A stretch of 43,909 nucleotides of DNA from an uncultured Barnesiella sp. (GTDB lineage Bacteria > Bacteroidota > Bacteroidia > Bacteroidales > Barnesiellaceae): positions 1-43,909 of the forward strand of contig CALUJQ010000027.1 of assembly GCA_944320995.1 (NCBI GenBank), given 5' to 3'. Each line of letters begins with the position of its first letter. The stretch's first letter is position 1. A program made the translations under genes and the position numbers. Below the pieces are notes generated by a model. The model did no database searches. It was given only the letters and a program-made list of their open reading frames with translations, and was not told where the DNA came from. Shown one piece after another: positions 37,101 through 43,909 of the stretch.

Positions 37101-37292
37101 ATTCTCTATTATTACATTTACCCCGGGTAAAGGTTCTCCATTAATATCGGTTACGGTTCCCGAGACCTCAATATTACTATTAGATTGAGCGATAGCCGAG
37201 GGAATATTGCATAACAATATAATAAAGAATATAGTAAGACTCAGAAAAACTTTTCCTGTTCTTATTATTTGTCGTATATTGTTGTTTCTCAT
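34158..37292 (-). CDS. susC: SusC/RagA-family TonB-linked outer membrane transporter
   Basis: The 1044-aa product uses ATG 37292 (MRNNNIRQIIRTGK), which gives a signal peptide ending AIAQ at about residue 36. An upstream in-frame start (37343) adds an unlikely tail. A CarboxypepD_reg-like domain follows (VSGTVTDINGEPLPGVNVII, about 42-120). Then comes the linker IDEVVVVGYGTQKK and the plug (AGKIPGVRI, VLKDASAAIYGMRASNGVIL). The rest is a 22-strand barrel ending NFNFGVNITF with the usual terminal Phe. No anti-sigma interaction (STN) domain is present, in line with control by the divergent regulator rather than by an ECF system. It imports oligosaccharides with TonB energy. Confidence 0.96.
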   Translation of the reverse strand: MRNNNIRQIIRTGKVFLSLTIFFIILLCNIPSAIAQSNSNIEVSGTVTDINGEPLPGVNVIIENSARGTITDMDGNYKIKVDDDKSILQFSLVGFQERKISVNGKREINVTMNEESQLIDEVVVVGYGTQKKVTLTGAVSSLNSKELLVTPSSNVQNMLAGKIPGVRIQQRTGEPGSYDVKMDIRGLGSPLIVIDGIVREVSDFQRLEANEIESVSVLKDASAAIYGMRASNGVILVTTKRGEDDKTRIDYTGSIGFQNPSGLPDVLNAGQFAELVREADKNMGRGINSTYTLEDLERFRAEGGTDWYDLAMKSFVPQTHHNVTASGRNKRTQYFLSFGYYGEDGVWKTGDLNYKRYNIRSNLGFDITDNLKAEMLISLLTDEQNRPYKDTWEQFKAIWALKPTELPYANNNTNFPNDVLYGLNPLMITDADKSGYKQYKNRTLNTTFSLTYNIPYVKGLSAKLLYGFDYKNSLSKEFQKEYTLYKYDSKLDVYNPQSYNGPSSIKRRIWEATQNQLQFSINYDKQFNDSHNLKVLALYEQSSKAEDNFWAKREFEMDAVDELFAGSEEDQIGTSDASNIYRITNMGFVGRVNYDYRSKYIAEASFRYDGSSKFAKNHRWGFFPSVSVGYRISEESFIKDFEPLSFISNFKIRASYGVMGDDGSSSYQYLAGYDYPGASYVFGDEVYKGLGFRALPNELLTWYTSKTLNVGGDWDFWNGLLFGQIDFFWRYRDGLLGKRSGEVPGTIGAELPEENLNEDLYKGFEIVIGHRNRIDKFNYSVSLNFALTRRMNRYIQEGDAVNSYDRWRNKYSNRYTDMGWAYGSAGQFTSMEDIWNSPIQDGQGGATQLPGDWKYEDWNEDGIIDDNDVYPNTYEHTNDNGNPKMTFGATIAGDWNGLDFNLLFQGGAGFNVIYFEQLQYPLCFSGNGLATFYDRYRQDDNGNWIPGKWPTTRDAGSYSINYARCKQTTYDASYLRLKSVEIGYTLPGSFTQKFKVERLRFFANGYNLFTLSNLDFVDPEHPEGSYGYLYPIMRNFNFGVNITF

Positions 37293-37355
37293 ATTTTTCT
37301 TGGTATAAGTTTTAAGTTTGGGGGAATACCATAAACATGGCATTCCCCGAACTTG

Positions 37356-38648
37356 TTATTTTATAACTTTGTAAACCTCTCTGCTGTTAGAGTTTGTGAT
37401 GCTGACAATATAAATATTATGGTTATCCAATGTGAATTCACACTGTTCAGCAGCATTCGTATCGACAAGTTTACACCCGGCGATAGAGTAAATGGCGATA
37501 TGTTCATTGCCTTCCAAATTCTCTATTTTAATTCCAGAATCCGTAGTGTAAATCTTGTAAGAATTGTATTCAAGGCCTTTGACAGCAGCACCAGTTCCTT
37601 CCTGCCATTTGAAAACAGGATATTGCGAAATGGAGGAATCCAATTTCCAAACTTCATCAAAATCGAAATATAGATAGTCCTGATAAAAATCGGCGGTCAA
37701 ATCGGTTACCGTTTCACCATTATCTGATGACAGGCCTGTATTTTCTACAACTTCATTACCATTGATCTTCACCGATGAATGGGCATAGTTATCGCTAACA
37801 TCTCCCCCATTTCTTTTTCCTACTATACGGTGCGAGACTTCCACTTCTCCAATAATATCAGGATTCAAGGCCAAACAATTGACAACCGTTGCCCCATCGC
37901 AACTACCTATTATGCCACCAATATTTGTTTTTCCTTTTACCGTAGATGTAGAATAACAGTTCATGATGGTTGCATTTCCCGAAGAAACGATTCCACCGAC
38001 TGCATCACCCGTCCATTCTGCTCCCTCCTCGTGAGGCGATTCTGCTTCAATGGTACAATCCTGCGTATAACAGTTGATAATGGTAGTCGTTCCGGCGCTG
38101 GGCCCGGTTATGCCACCGGCATTTGACCCGGTTTGTATATTTGAGCAGGTACTATTGATTACTCCGATTTGTTCATATGAAGCATTTCTGGTTTGACCGG
38201 AAACAATTCCTAAACGGCCACCTCCGATAACGGTTATGTTATCAAAGATTACATTTTTTATCGTACCTCCGTCTACTACTCCAAAAACACTCATATCATG
38301 GGCACCGATATCATCGCCATGTTTTGCGAGAAGATTTGAAATCGTAAAACCATTCCCATCAAAAGTACCGGAGAATCTTTGAGCATCGCCGTCACCTGCT
38401 CCCCACTCTCCAAGGGGCCACCAGCCTCCCTCTTTTTCGTAATTCTCGAAATCCAAGTTGGCATTTAATTTGAAATATGCGCTACGATTTTCTCTTATCG
38501 CATCAAATTGTGCGGGCGTCTCGATGATATACGGATCGCTCTTTGTACCCGATCCTCCGGCATACAAGTTTTCCTGCGCGTATAAACTGGACGTCAAAAC
38601 AATACTGCTACATATTGTAGCCAAACCTTTGTAGAATAAATTTTTCAT
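37356..38648 (-). CDS. Secreted GLUG-motif beta-helix protein with T9SS-type tail
   Basis: The 430-aa product has a signal peptide at residues 1-24 (ending SLYAQ). Residues 25-130 hold the sequence pattern seen before GLUG repeats (GGSGTKSDPYIIETPAQFDA, FSGTFDGNGFTISNL). Repeated turns of a beta-helix follow (VGGIVSSGNATIMNCY, IGGIIGSCDGATVVNC). The C-terminus (IAIYSIAGCKLVDTN ... IYIVSITNSNSREVYKVIK) looks like a T9SS sorting domain. It lies between the first GH92 gene and susC, 63 bp before susC. It is probably a surface glycan-binding or adhesive protein. No hydrolase residues were recognised. Confidence 0.85.
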   Translation of the reverse strand: MKNLFYKGLATICSSIVLTSSLYAQENLYAGGSGTKSDPYIIETPAQFDAIRENRSAYFKLNANLDFENYEKEGGWWPLGEWGAGDGDAQRFSGTFDGNGFTISNLLAKHGDDIGAHDMSVFGVVDGGTIKNVIFDNITVIGGGRLGIVSGQTRNASYEQIGVINSTCSNIQTGSNAGGITGPSAGTTTIINCYTQDCTIEAESPHEEGAEWTGDAVGGIVSSGNATIMNCYSTSTVKGKTNIGGIIGSCDGATVVNCLALNPDIIGEVEVSHRIVGKRNGGDVSDNYAHSSVKINGNEVVENTGLSSDNGETVTDLTADFYQDYLYFDFDEVWKLDSSISQYPVFKWQEGTGAAVKGLEYNSYKIYTTDSGIKIENLEGNEHIAIYSIAGCKLVDTNAAEQCEFTLDNHNIYIVSITNSNSREVYKVIK

Positions 38649-38666
38649 GATAATTAATTTTAATTG

Positions 38667-40883
38667 TTAATATTGGGTTTCAGGTGAAAAAAGTGTTTTA
38701 TTCGGTTTCTCTCCCATTTCAAAAGTGAGTTCTCCTCCATGCATAATGTCGGCGTGATTAATATAGAATTTATTATAGTTTTTCCCATTGAGTTTTACAG
38801 ACTGGATATATTTATTCTTCATGCTATTATTCAGGACTGTAATCGTAAATGTCTTATCCGAATCCAACTTAATCGTCGCCTTATCTATAATTGGCCTACC
38901 AAAAACATATTTACCGTCAGAAGGATTTACCGGATAGAATCCCAACGCAGAGAAAACATACCAGGCCGACATTTGACCACAGTCTTCATTCCCTTGCAAT
39001 CCATCGGGGGCATTCTTATATAAATTGTGTAAGATATAATCTATCTTTTCTGCGGTTTTCCACTGCTCACCGGCAAATGCATATAAATAGGCGATGTGGT
39101 GACTGGGCTCATTCCCGTGGGCATATTGTCCGATTAACCCGGAAATATCGGGCGATGCATTCTCGCCCAAATCGCTATCCAATATGAACAAACTGTCCAG
39201 TTTTGAGATAAAACCTTCCCGGCCTCCCATCAAAGAGATTAACCCATCAACATCGTGAGGGACCAACCATAGATATTGCCATGCGTTTCCTTCACAATAT
39301 GCATCATTTCTATGTGTTGAATTAACGGGATCAAAGTTCGCTTCCCAGCTCCCATCAATCCTCCGTCCCCTAAAAAATTTAGAGCCATTGTCCCAATAAT
39401 TCACATAGCCTTTCGCTCTGTTATTGAAGTATTCATAATCATCTGCCTTGCCCAATTTTTTTGAGACCTGAGATATACCCCAATCGGCAATCGCATATTC
39501 CAATCCTTTTGCAACCGATTCTATTTCCTTATCGGCAGGAATGTATCCAAGTTCTTTCAGCCATTGCAAGCCTTTGTAATCCGACAACATGGATTCTTTC
39601 ATCGCTTTGTATGCCTCCTCATGATCGAATCCCTCGAAGCCTTTCAAAATGGCATCTGCTATTACGGGAACAGATTGGATACCAATCATCTCGTTCGTGT
39701 CGGAGCCATATAAATGCCACACCGGCAATCGGCCTTGTTGCTCATAAATCTTTAACATCGAATTAATAAAGTCGGGGACACGTTCTTGCTGTAATATCGT
39801 GTACAATGGGTGAGCCGCACGATAGGTATCCCACAAGGAGAATACGGTATAATTCGTAAAATCCGAATTATAGACTTTCTTATCCGTACCCCGATAATCA
39901 TTATTACAGTCATTAAAAATTATCGGCTGGAGAAACGCATGGTATAACGACGTATAGAATATGGTTTTTATATTATCATCAGGCGTTTCTATCTTAACCT
40001 TTGACAACTCTTCATTCCACCTTTCGCGGTTTTCACTTACAGTTCGTTCAAAATTCCAATGCGGTATTTCCTGATTGATATTCCTGTAAGCATTTTCCAT
40101 GCTTACAGGAGATATACCAACCTTAATCGATATATCGGTCGTTTCTTGTTGAAGCGACACATTTCCCTTTACATATTTGTTTTTTAATGACTTGCCTTCT
40201 ACAAAACAGGTATCATCATATAACTTAATCCCTACGGGTTCAGAGAATATGGCTGTAAAATAGATCTGTTGTGCTTTTGCCCACCCGGTTGAGAACCTAT
40301 ATCCTCTGACAACTGTATCATTGACCTGTTCCAGAAAAGATTCGGTTACTCTATCATCTCCGTTCGCATCTTTTAAATTTATCATTATAAACTTATTCTG
40401 CGAATCGGCCGGGAATTTGTATTTGTGGAATGCGACACGATCAGACGATGTCAACTCTACATCTATCCCATAGGTCTCCAACAAAACTTTATATCTGGAA
40501 ACATCACTCTGCTCATGCCCCTTTGAATACAAAGAGGCATAACCATCGGTTATATCGTCTTGCTGCCCGGGTTGTGTTTTTTCAACCCCGGTATAGGGCA
40601 TGAAAATTATATCTCCGGTATCGCTACACCCCGTCCCATTCAAATGCAAATGAGAAAAGCCTACCAGTATACTGTCGGAGAAATGATACCCCGAACACCA
40701 ATCCCATCCTTTGTTAAAATTGTTAGGACCTACTTGTATACCTCCAAATGGAGTAGACACTCCCAAGAATGTATGTCCGTGCCCACCCGTTCCGATAAAT
40801 GTGTTTACATAATCAGATTCTTGGTTTGTGGACGAACAGCCCGTGATTAAAATAGCAAGCGTTAAATAAGCAAGTATTCGCAT
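38667..40883 (-). CDS. GH92 alpha-mannosidase, lipoprotein, first gene of the PUL operon
   Basis: The 738-aa product has lipobox ITGC with C16. GH92 N-terminal signatures are clear: YVNTFIGTGGHGHTFLGVS, then PFGGIQVGPNN. The likely acid is E531 in EGNAWQYLW, and the acidic motif is N632-E-D634 in GNEDCGQMSAWYVFSALGFY. The other GH92 in this window has D at the position of N632, so the two enzymes differ at one acidic position and may cut different alpha-mannosyl linkages. The C-terminal beta-domain ends in the HGGELTFEMG block. It is the promoter-proximal gene, separated by 266 bp from the divergent regulator and 18 bp from the GLUG gene. Confidence 0.94.
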   Translation of the reverse strand: MRILAYLTLAILITGCSSTNQESDYVNTFIGTGGHGHTFLGVSTPFGGIQVGPNNFNKGWDWCSGYHFSDSILVGFSHLHLNGTGCSDTGDIIFMPYTGVEKTQPGQQDDITDGYASLYSKGHEQSDVSRYKVLLETYGIDVELTSSDRVAFHKYKFPADSQNKFIMINLKDANGDDRVTESFLEQVNDTVVRGYRFSTGWAKAQQIYFTAIFSEPVGIKLYDDTCFVEGKSLKNKYVKGNVSLQQETTDISIKVGISPVSMENAYRNINQEIPHWNFERTVSENRERWNEELSKVKIETPDDNIKTIFYTSLYHAFLQPIIFNDCNNDYRGTDKKVYNSDFTNYTVFSLWDTYRAAHPLYTILQQERVPDFINSMLKIYEQQGRLPVWHLYGSDTNEMIGIQSVPVIADAILKGFEGFDHEEAYKAMKESMLSDYKGLQWLKELGYIPADKEIESVAKGLEYAIADWGISQVSKKLGKADDYEYFNNRAKGYVNYWDNGSKFFRGRRIDGSWEANFDPVNSTHRNDAYCEGNAWQYLWLVPHDVDGLISLMGGREGFISKLDSLFILDSDLGENASPDISGLIGQYAHGNEPSHHIAYLYAFAGEQWKTAEKIDYILHNLYKNAPDGLQGNEDCGQMSAWYVFSALGFYPVNPSDGKYVFGRPIIDKATIKLDSDKTFTITVLNNSMKNKYIQSVKLNGKNYNKFYINHADIMHGGELTFEMGEKPNKTLFSPETQY

Positions 40884-40926
40884 TTAAATTAAGTTTTTGT
40901 TCATGGTATGGATTCTGTTTTCATCG

Positions 40927-40934
40927 CAAATGTA
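40927..40934 (-). promoter_or_regulatory. -7 box of the PUL operon
   Basis: TACATTTG on the minus strand fits TAnnTTTG and gives a leader of about 40 nt to ATG 40883. There is no TTTG at -33, as expected for a promoter that needs an activator. The AT-rich DNA from 40935 to 41090 is the place to expect regulator binding. Confidence 0.5.
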
Positions 40935-41098
40935 TTTGTATATCATTAACGGAGTCATTAATTAATCATTAATAAAGTTGCAAATGTTATATCACAGGAA
41001 TATAATTTTCCCAATTATCATTAATAAAATATTAAAATTAGGTTTTGAATTCAGGGAGTTATGATTATTATGCTTTTAAGCATTTATATTGTGTTTGT

Positions 41099-41130
41099 TT
41101 TGTGAAACATATCAAGAACTATTATCTTTG
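41099..41130 (+). promoter_or_regulatory. Promoter of the kelch/SARP regulator; decides the start codon
   Basis: TTTG (41099-41102), 20 nt, TATCTTTG (41123-41130) is a full consensus match. Transcription would start near 41137, so the earlier in-frame ATG at 41045 is ruled out and ATG 41150 is favoured. Confidence 0.75.
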
Positions 41131-41149
41131 TCTATCAATGATTGCTGAC

Positions 41150-43687
41150 ATGAGAAAATTATTAACATATATAGTTTTTGTCTTGTATTCATCTTTTGCA
41201 TGTTTAGGAGCAGTTTCTTCTGGCCTGTTCTTTCATTCCCATGCAAAAGCCAAAGAAGATAGAACGAGCTTTTATATAGAGCCCGATGTTAATCTGAAGC
41301 GAGGCTTTTTTGTAGAGTTCGATTTGAGTCTAAGATTGGAAAAATATAATTACGGATATGTTTTCAGGATTGTCATAGACGATAAAAAAAGCATCGACTT
41401 AATCGCCAATTTTTCAGAAAAATCCAGGAGCTTGACCTTAATAGAAGGTGAGCATCTGTATTTGGATTTTCCAAATGGGTTGTTGGGAAAATACAAATGG
41501 GGTGAATGGGCGAATGTCTCTTTGTCGGTCAACAGGGATAGTGTCTCTATCACCTTCGACAATATTAAAATATCGGAACCTTATAACCTAAATTCATTGG
41601 CCTTTGATAATATAAAGTTATATTTCGGAGGCGCTACACACCCTTTATTCTACTCTTCCGATATTCCCCCCATGTCTATCAGGAATCTCAAATTATCGGA
41701 CTATAATCATCATGTTCTTTACCACTGGCTGTTCAGAGAGCACTGCAATGACATCTGTTTTGACAGTATAAAAAAATATCCGTTGCAAGTCAGTAATCCA
41801 GAGTGGATAATCGATCAGCACACCAAGTGGACCAAGGAACTAACGCTAAAACTGCCGGCAAATTCTCAAGCCTGTAATGCTGAGAATCACAACAGTTTGT
41901 ATTTTGCAAACAACGGCATTATTCTAAAATATATTCTGAATGAGAATAAGGTAGATACGATTGTTACCCAAGGAGGTCCTTTTTTAGAAGAAAACAATCA
42001 GTTGATTTATGTTCCCTATTTTAATGAATTGTGGTCCTATGATTTTAATGATGGCAAAACAAAGTCGATATTTAATTTCGCAACCAAGAAGTGGACCGAA
42101 AATGATTTGGAGATAAAAAATCCCCAATATTCACAACACAATGCGTTCCTCTCTAATTATGATTCATGCCTATATATTTTTGGTGGGTATGGTGATTACA
42201 CATATAAGAATAAAATATTAAAGACGAGCCGCAATAACAATTTCTGGCAAGAGGTAAAATACACGGATAAAATTCCACCCAGATACTTAGGCGCCATGGG
42301 ATATAAATCCAAAGACACACTGTTAATCTTTGGCGGTTGTGGAAATCCCAAGGGCAAACAAGAATTTGGTGTAACCAATTACTACGATCTATATTCCCTA
42401 GATGTAAAAAATCTAACAGTAAAGAAACTGTGGGAAAACAAATCATTAGAAAAGGAAGGTTTTGTAGTGGGGAATAACATCGTTGTAGATAAGGATATAT
42501 TTTATGCCTTGTGCTATCCGAGTTCAATGTCGAATACACATATTCTATTAAAAGCTTTCTTTGTCAACGACAGTCTGATACACAGAAATTATGCCGACAC
42601 AATTCCTTATGTATTCAATGATGTCCATTCCAGTTGCAACTTGTATTACAACCCCACCATGTCCAAGTTGTATGCCGTTACGAAGAACGAAGATGGCGGC
42701 AATTCCATATTTAACATATACTCTTTACGTTATCCCCCATTGACTATCGTGGACACACAACAGCCCGAGGAATATAAATCAGGAGCTATTCCCCTTATTG
42801 TTATTACGTTTGCAATTCTTCTACTGCTAATCATATTTCTATACTTGTACCTTTTGAAGAGACATCTGGTTAAACCCAAACCGGCGACCGAGTCTAACCG
42901 TATTCCTGAAAATATAACCAACAATGAAGTTTTTGTTCAACCCAAAAAGTCGGCAATATTCTTTCTCAACGGATTTCAAGTTTGGGATAAAGAGGGAAAT
43001 GACATTACCAAACTCTTCACGCCGGTATTGAAACAGCTGTTAATCATAATCACAATTTATAGCAGGGATAATCAAAAAGGCATTTCAAACATAACTTTAC
43101 GAGAAACCTTCTGGAGCGACAAAAGCGATGAGAGCGCTCAAAACAACCGGCGGGTAAATATTCGCAAACTGAAAGTCCTGTTGGAAAAATTAGATGGCAT
43201 AGACCTTGTTAAAGAGAACATCTACTGGTTTTTAAAATTTAATGGCGCTTACTGTGATTATCTGGAAATATACAAATTTATCAGAAAGGTCGAGACCAAT
43301 GTCCATTTCGACAGCAGCAACTGTCACGAAATCCCCTTCCAGCTATTATCTTACCCCTTATTGCCCTATGTCCAATGCGATTGGCTTGATCCCATAAAAG
43401 CAGACTATTCAAATGTAATCTTGGACACCTCGATACTTTTGTCCAAGCAGGAAGGCATTAAGAATAATAACGACATCTTGATTCAAATAGCAAATGTCAT
43501 GTTTGCTCATGATAAAATTGACGAGTATGCCCTCATCATGAAATGTCAGGCATTGCACAGAAACGGAAGAACCAGTCTGGCAAAAAACGAATACGATTCA
43601 TTCTGTGATGAGTATAAGGAAGTCTTGAACATCGAATACAATAAATCCTTTAACGACATAATTAACAGTCCATTAAAAGAAACATAG
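41150..43687 (+). CDS. Transmembrane one-component regulator: jelly roll, kelch propeller, TM, SARP-type winged helix
   Basis: The 845-aa product has a signal sequence (MRKLLTYIVFVLYSSFACLG). Residues about 35-205 look like a LamG/concanavalin-type jelly roll (FFVEFDLSLRLEKYNYGYVF, KWGEWANVSLSVNRDSVSIT). Kelch-type strands lie at about 290-530 (CLYIFGGYGDY near 340, DTLLIFGGCGNP). A transmembrane helix spans about 544-571. A cytoplasmic OmpR/SARP winged helix follows at 601-710 (FFLNGFQVWDKEGNDITKLF, LRETFWSDKSDESAQNNRR, NIRKLKVLLEKLDGIDLV). The last 130 residues resemble a degenerate BTAD helical domain. No kinase or receiver is present, so this is a one-component membrane sensor. Divergence from the GH92-SusCD operon marks it as the probable PUL activator. 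Such a domain order is unlike the usual PUL regulators (HTCS, ECF/anti-sigma, SusR). Confidence 0.85.
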   Translation: MRKLLTYIVFVLYSSFACLGAVSSGLFFHSHAKAKEDRTSFYIEPDVNLKRGFFVEFDLSLRLEKYNYGYVFRIVIDDKKSIDLIANFSEKSRSLTLIEGEHLYLDFPNGLLGKYKWGEWANVSLSVNRDSVSITFDNIKISEPYNLNSLAFDNIKLYFGGATHPLFYSSDIPPMSIRNLKLSDYNHHVLYHWLFREHCNDICFDSIKKYPLQVSNPEWIIDQHTKWTKELTLKLPANSQACNAENHNSLYFANNGIILKYILNENKVDTIVTQGGPFLEENNQLIYVPYFNELWSYDFNDGKTKSIFNFATKKWTENDLEIKNPQYSQHNAFLSNYDSCLYIFGGYGDYTYKNKILKTSRNNNFWQEVKYTDKIPPRYLGAMGYKSKDTLLIFGGCGNPKGKQEFGVTNYYDLYSLDVKNLTVKKLWENKSLEKEGFVVGNNIVVDKDIFYALCYPSSMSNTHILLKAFFVNDSLIHRNYADTIPYVFNDVHSSCNLYYNPTMSKLYAVTKNEDGGNSIFNIYSLRYPPLTIVDTQQPEEYKSGAIPLIVITFAILLLLIIFLYLYLLKRHLVKPKPATESNRIPENITNNEVFVQPKKSAIFFLNGFQVWDKEGNDITKLFTPVLKQLLIIITIYSRDNQKGISNITLRETFWSDKSDESAQNNRRVNIRKLKVLLEKLDGIDLVKENIYWFLKFNGAYCDYLEIYKFIRKVETNVHFDSSNCHEIPFQLLSYPLLPYVQCDWLDPIKADYSNVILDTSILLSKQEGIKNNNDILIQIANVMFAHDKIDEYALIMKCQALHRNGRTSLAKNEYDSFCDEYKEVLNIEYNKSFNDIINSPLKET

Positions 43688-43714
43688 AGCCACCCCTTGT
43701 CAGAACGCCTCTCT

Positions 43715-43903
43715 TTACCAAATAAAATGAATTAAATTGAGTTGCACGGTTCCGACTTGGGGATAGCCCCCATCACACAGTTCCAGGGTCTTCAAAATCC
43801 AAGCCCTGTTGCAACCCAGGAATACGCACACCGATGCTTCTCCGTTTTTCAGCAGCTTGGTCTTCTTCAAGAAGAAAAGCACATTGAATGAACTTCTTTT
43901 CAT
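43715..43903 (-). pseudogene. N-terminal remnant of a tyrosine recombinase (integrase)
   Basis: The first 27 or so residues, MKRSSFNVLFFLKKTKLLKN followed by GEASVCV, match the start of Bacteroidota tyrosine recombinases with an arm-type DNA-binding domain, which usually begin like MKRSTFxVLFFxxKTKLLKNGEAPV. After that point the frame loses similarity and stops at 43715, so only the beginning is left and no catalytic domain follows. It is a marker of past integration at the right edge of the PUL. Confidence 0.7.
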
Positions 43904-43909
43904 TTTTCC

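Noticed and set aside
41045..41149. Upstream ATG adding 35 residues to the regulator
   Set aside because: A full consensus promoter (41099-41130) lies inside this stretch, so the transcript begins after that ATG.
1..43909. CRISPR array or intact insertion sequence
   Set aside because: No regularly spaced short repeats beyond the two-copy 49-bp repeat, and no transposase gene with terminal inverted repeats was seen.

Overview
This window is almost certainly from a Bacteroidales gut bacterium. The evidence is a SusC/SusD pair, many lipobox proteins, C-terminal type IX secretion (T9SS) sorting domains, and repeated use of the Bacteroidota -7 promoter box TAnnTTTG. I cannot name the genus with confidence.

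Layout. (1) 1-5.6 kb, minus strand: two secreted proteins, a 1452-aa multi-module Cleaved_Adhesin/choice-of-anchor J protein with a T9SS tail and the 5' part of a second secreted protein that runs off the left edge. (2) 6.1-17.2 kb: housekeeping-type genes with higher G+C. These are a zinc alcohol dehydrogenase driven by what looks like a duplicated promoter repeat, an AsmA-like protein, a DUF486/DMT membrane protein, a YcxB-like protein, a TPR/PD40 protein, NfeD and FloA (flotillin-like pair), an Fe/Mn superoxide dismutase, an orphan TrpB2-type tryptophan synthase beta chain, and tRNA-Glu(CTC) with a well-formed promoter and terminator. (3) 17.3-23.2 kb, minus strand: a complete type I restriction-modification operon hsdM-hsdS-hsdR that closely resembles the type IC system EcoR124I. 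Its hsdS carries a 12-bp x3 tandem repeat coding (AELQ)3 in the spacer region. (4) 23.2-24.0 kb: a junction with terminators and an orphan C-terminal scrap of a GH92 mannosidase gene. (5) 24.0-43.7 kb, visibly AT-richer: a polysaccharide utilization locus (PUL). It has two GH92 alpha-mannosidases, two GxGYxYP putative glycoside hydrolases, SusC, SusD, a DUF3823 lipoprotein, a GLUG-motif protein and a small beta-sandwich protein, all on the minus strand. Divergently encoded is a membrane-spanning regulator with a periplasmic jelly roll plus kelch sensor and a cytoplasmic SARP-type winged helix. (6) 43.7-43.9 kb: the decayed N-terminus of a tyrosine recombinase.

How it fits together. The PUL probably captures and trims mannose-rich glycans: SusC/SusD/DUF3823 bind and import, the lipoprotein GH92 enzymes remove alpha-mannose, and the T9SS-tailed proteins are exported to the surface. 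The divergent regulator is the obvious candidate to sense substrate and switch the operon on. The tRNA gene on one side, an integrase relic on the other, gene scraps at the junctions and the change in base composition suggest that the right half was assembled by horizontal transfer. The least familiar element is the one-component jelly-roll/kelch/TM/SARP regulator. The most testable are the repeat-borne promoter pair at 7.2 kb and the hsdS repeat.
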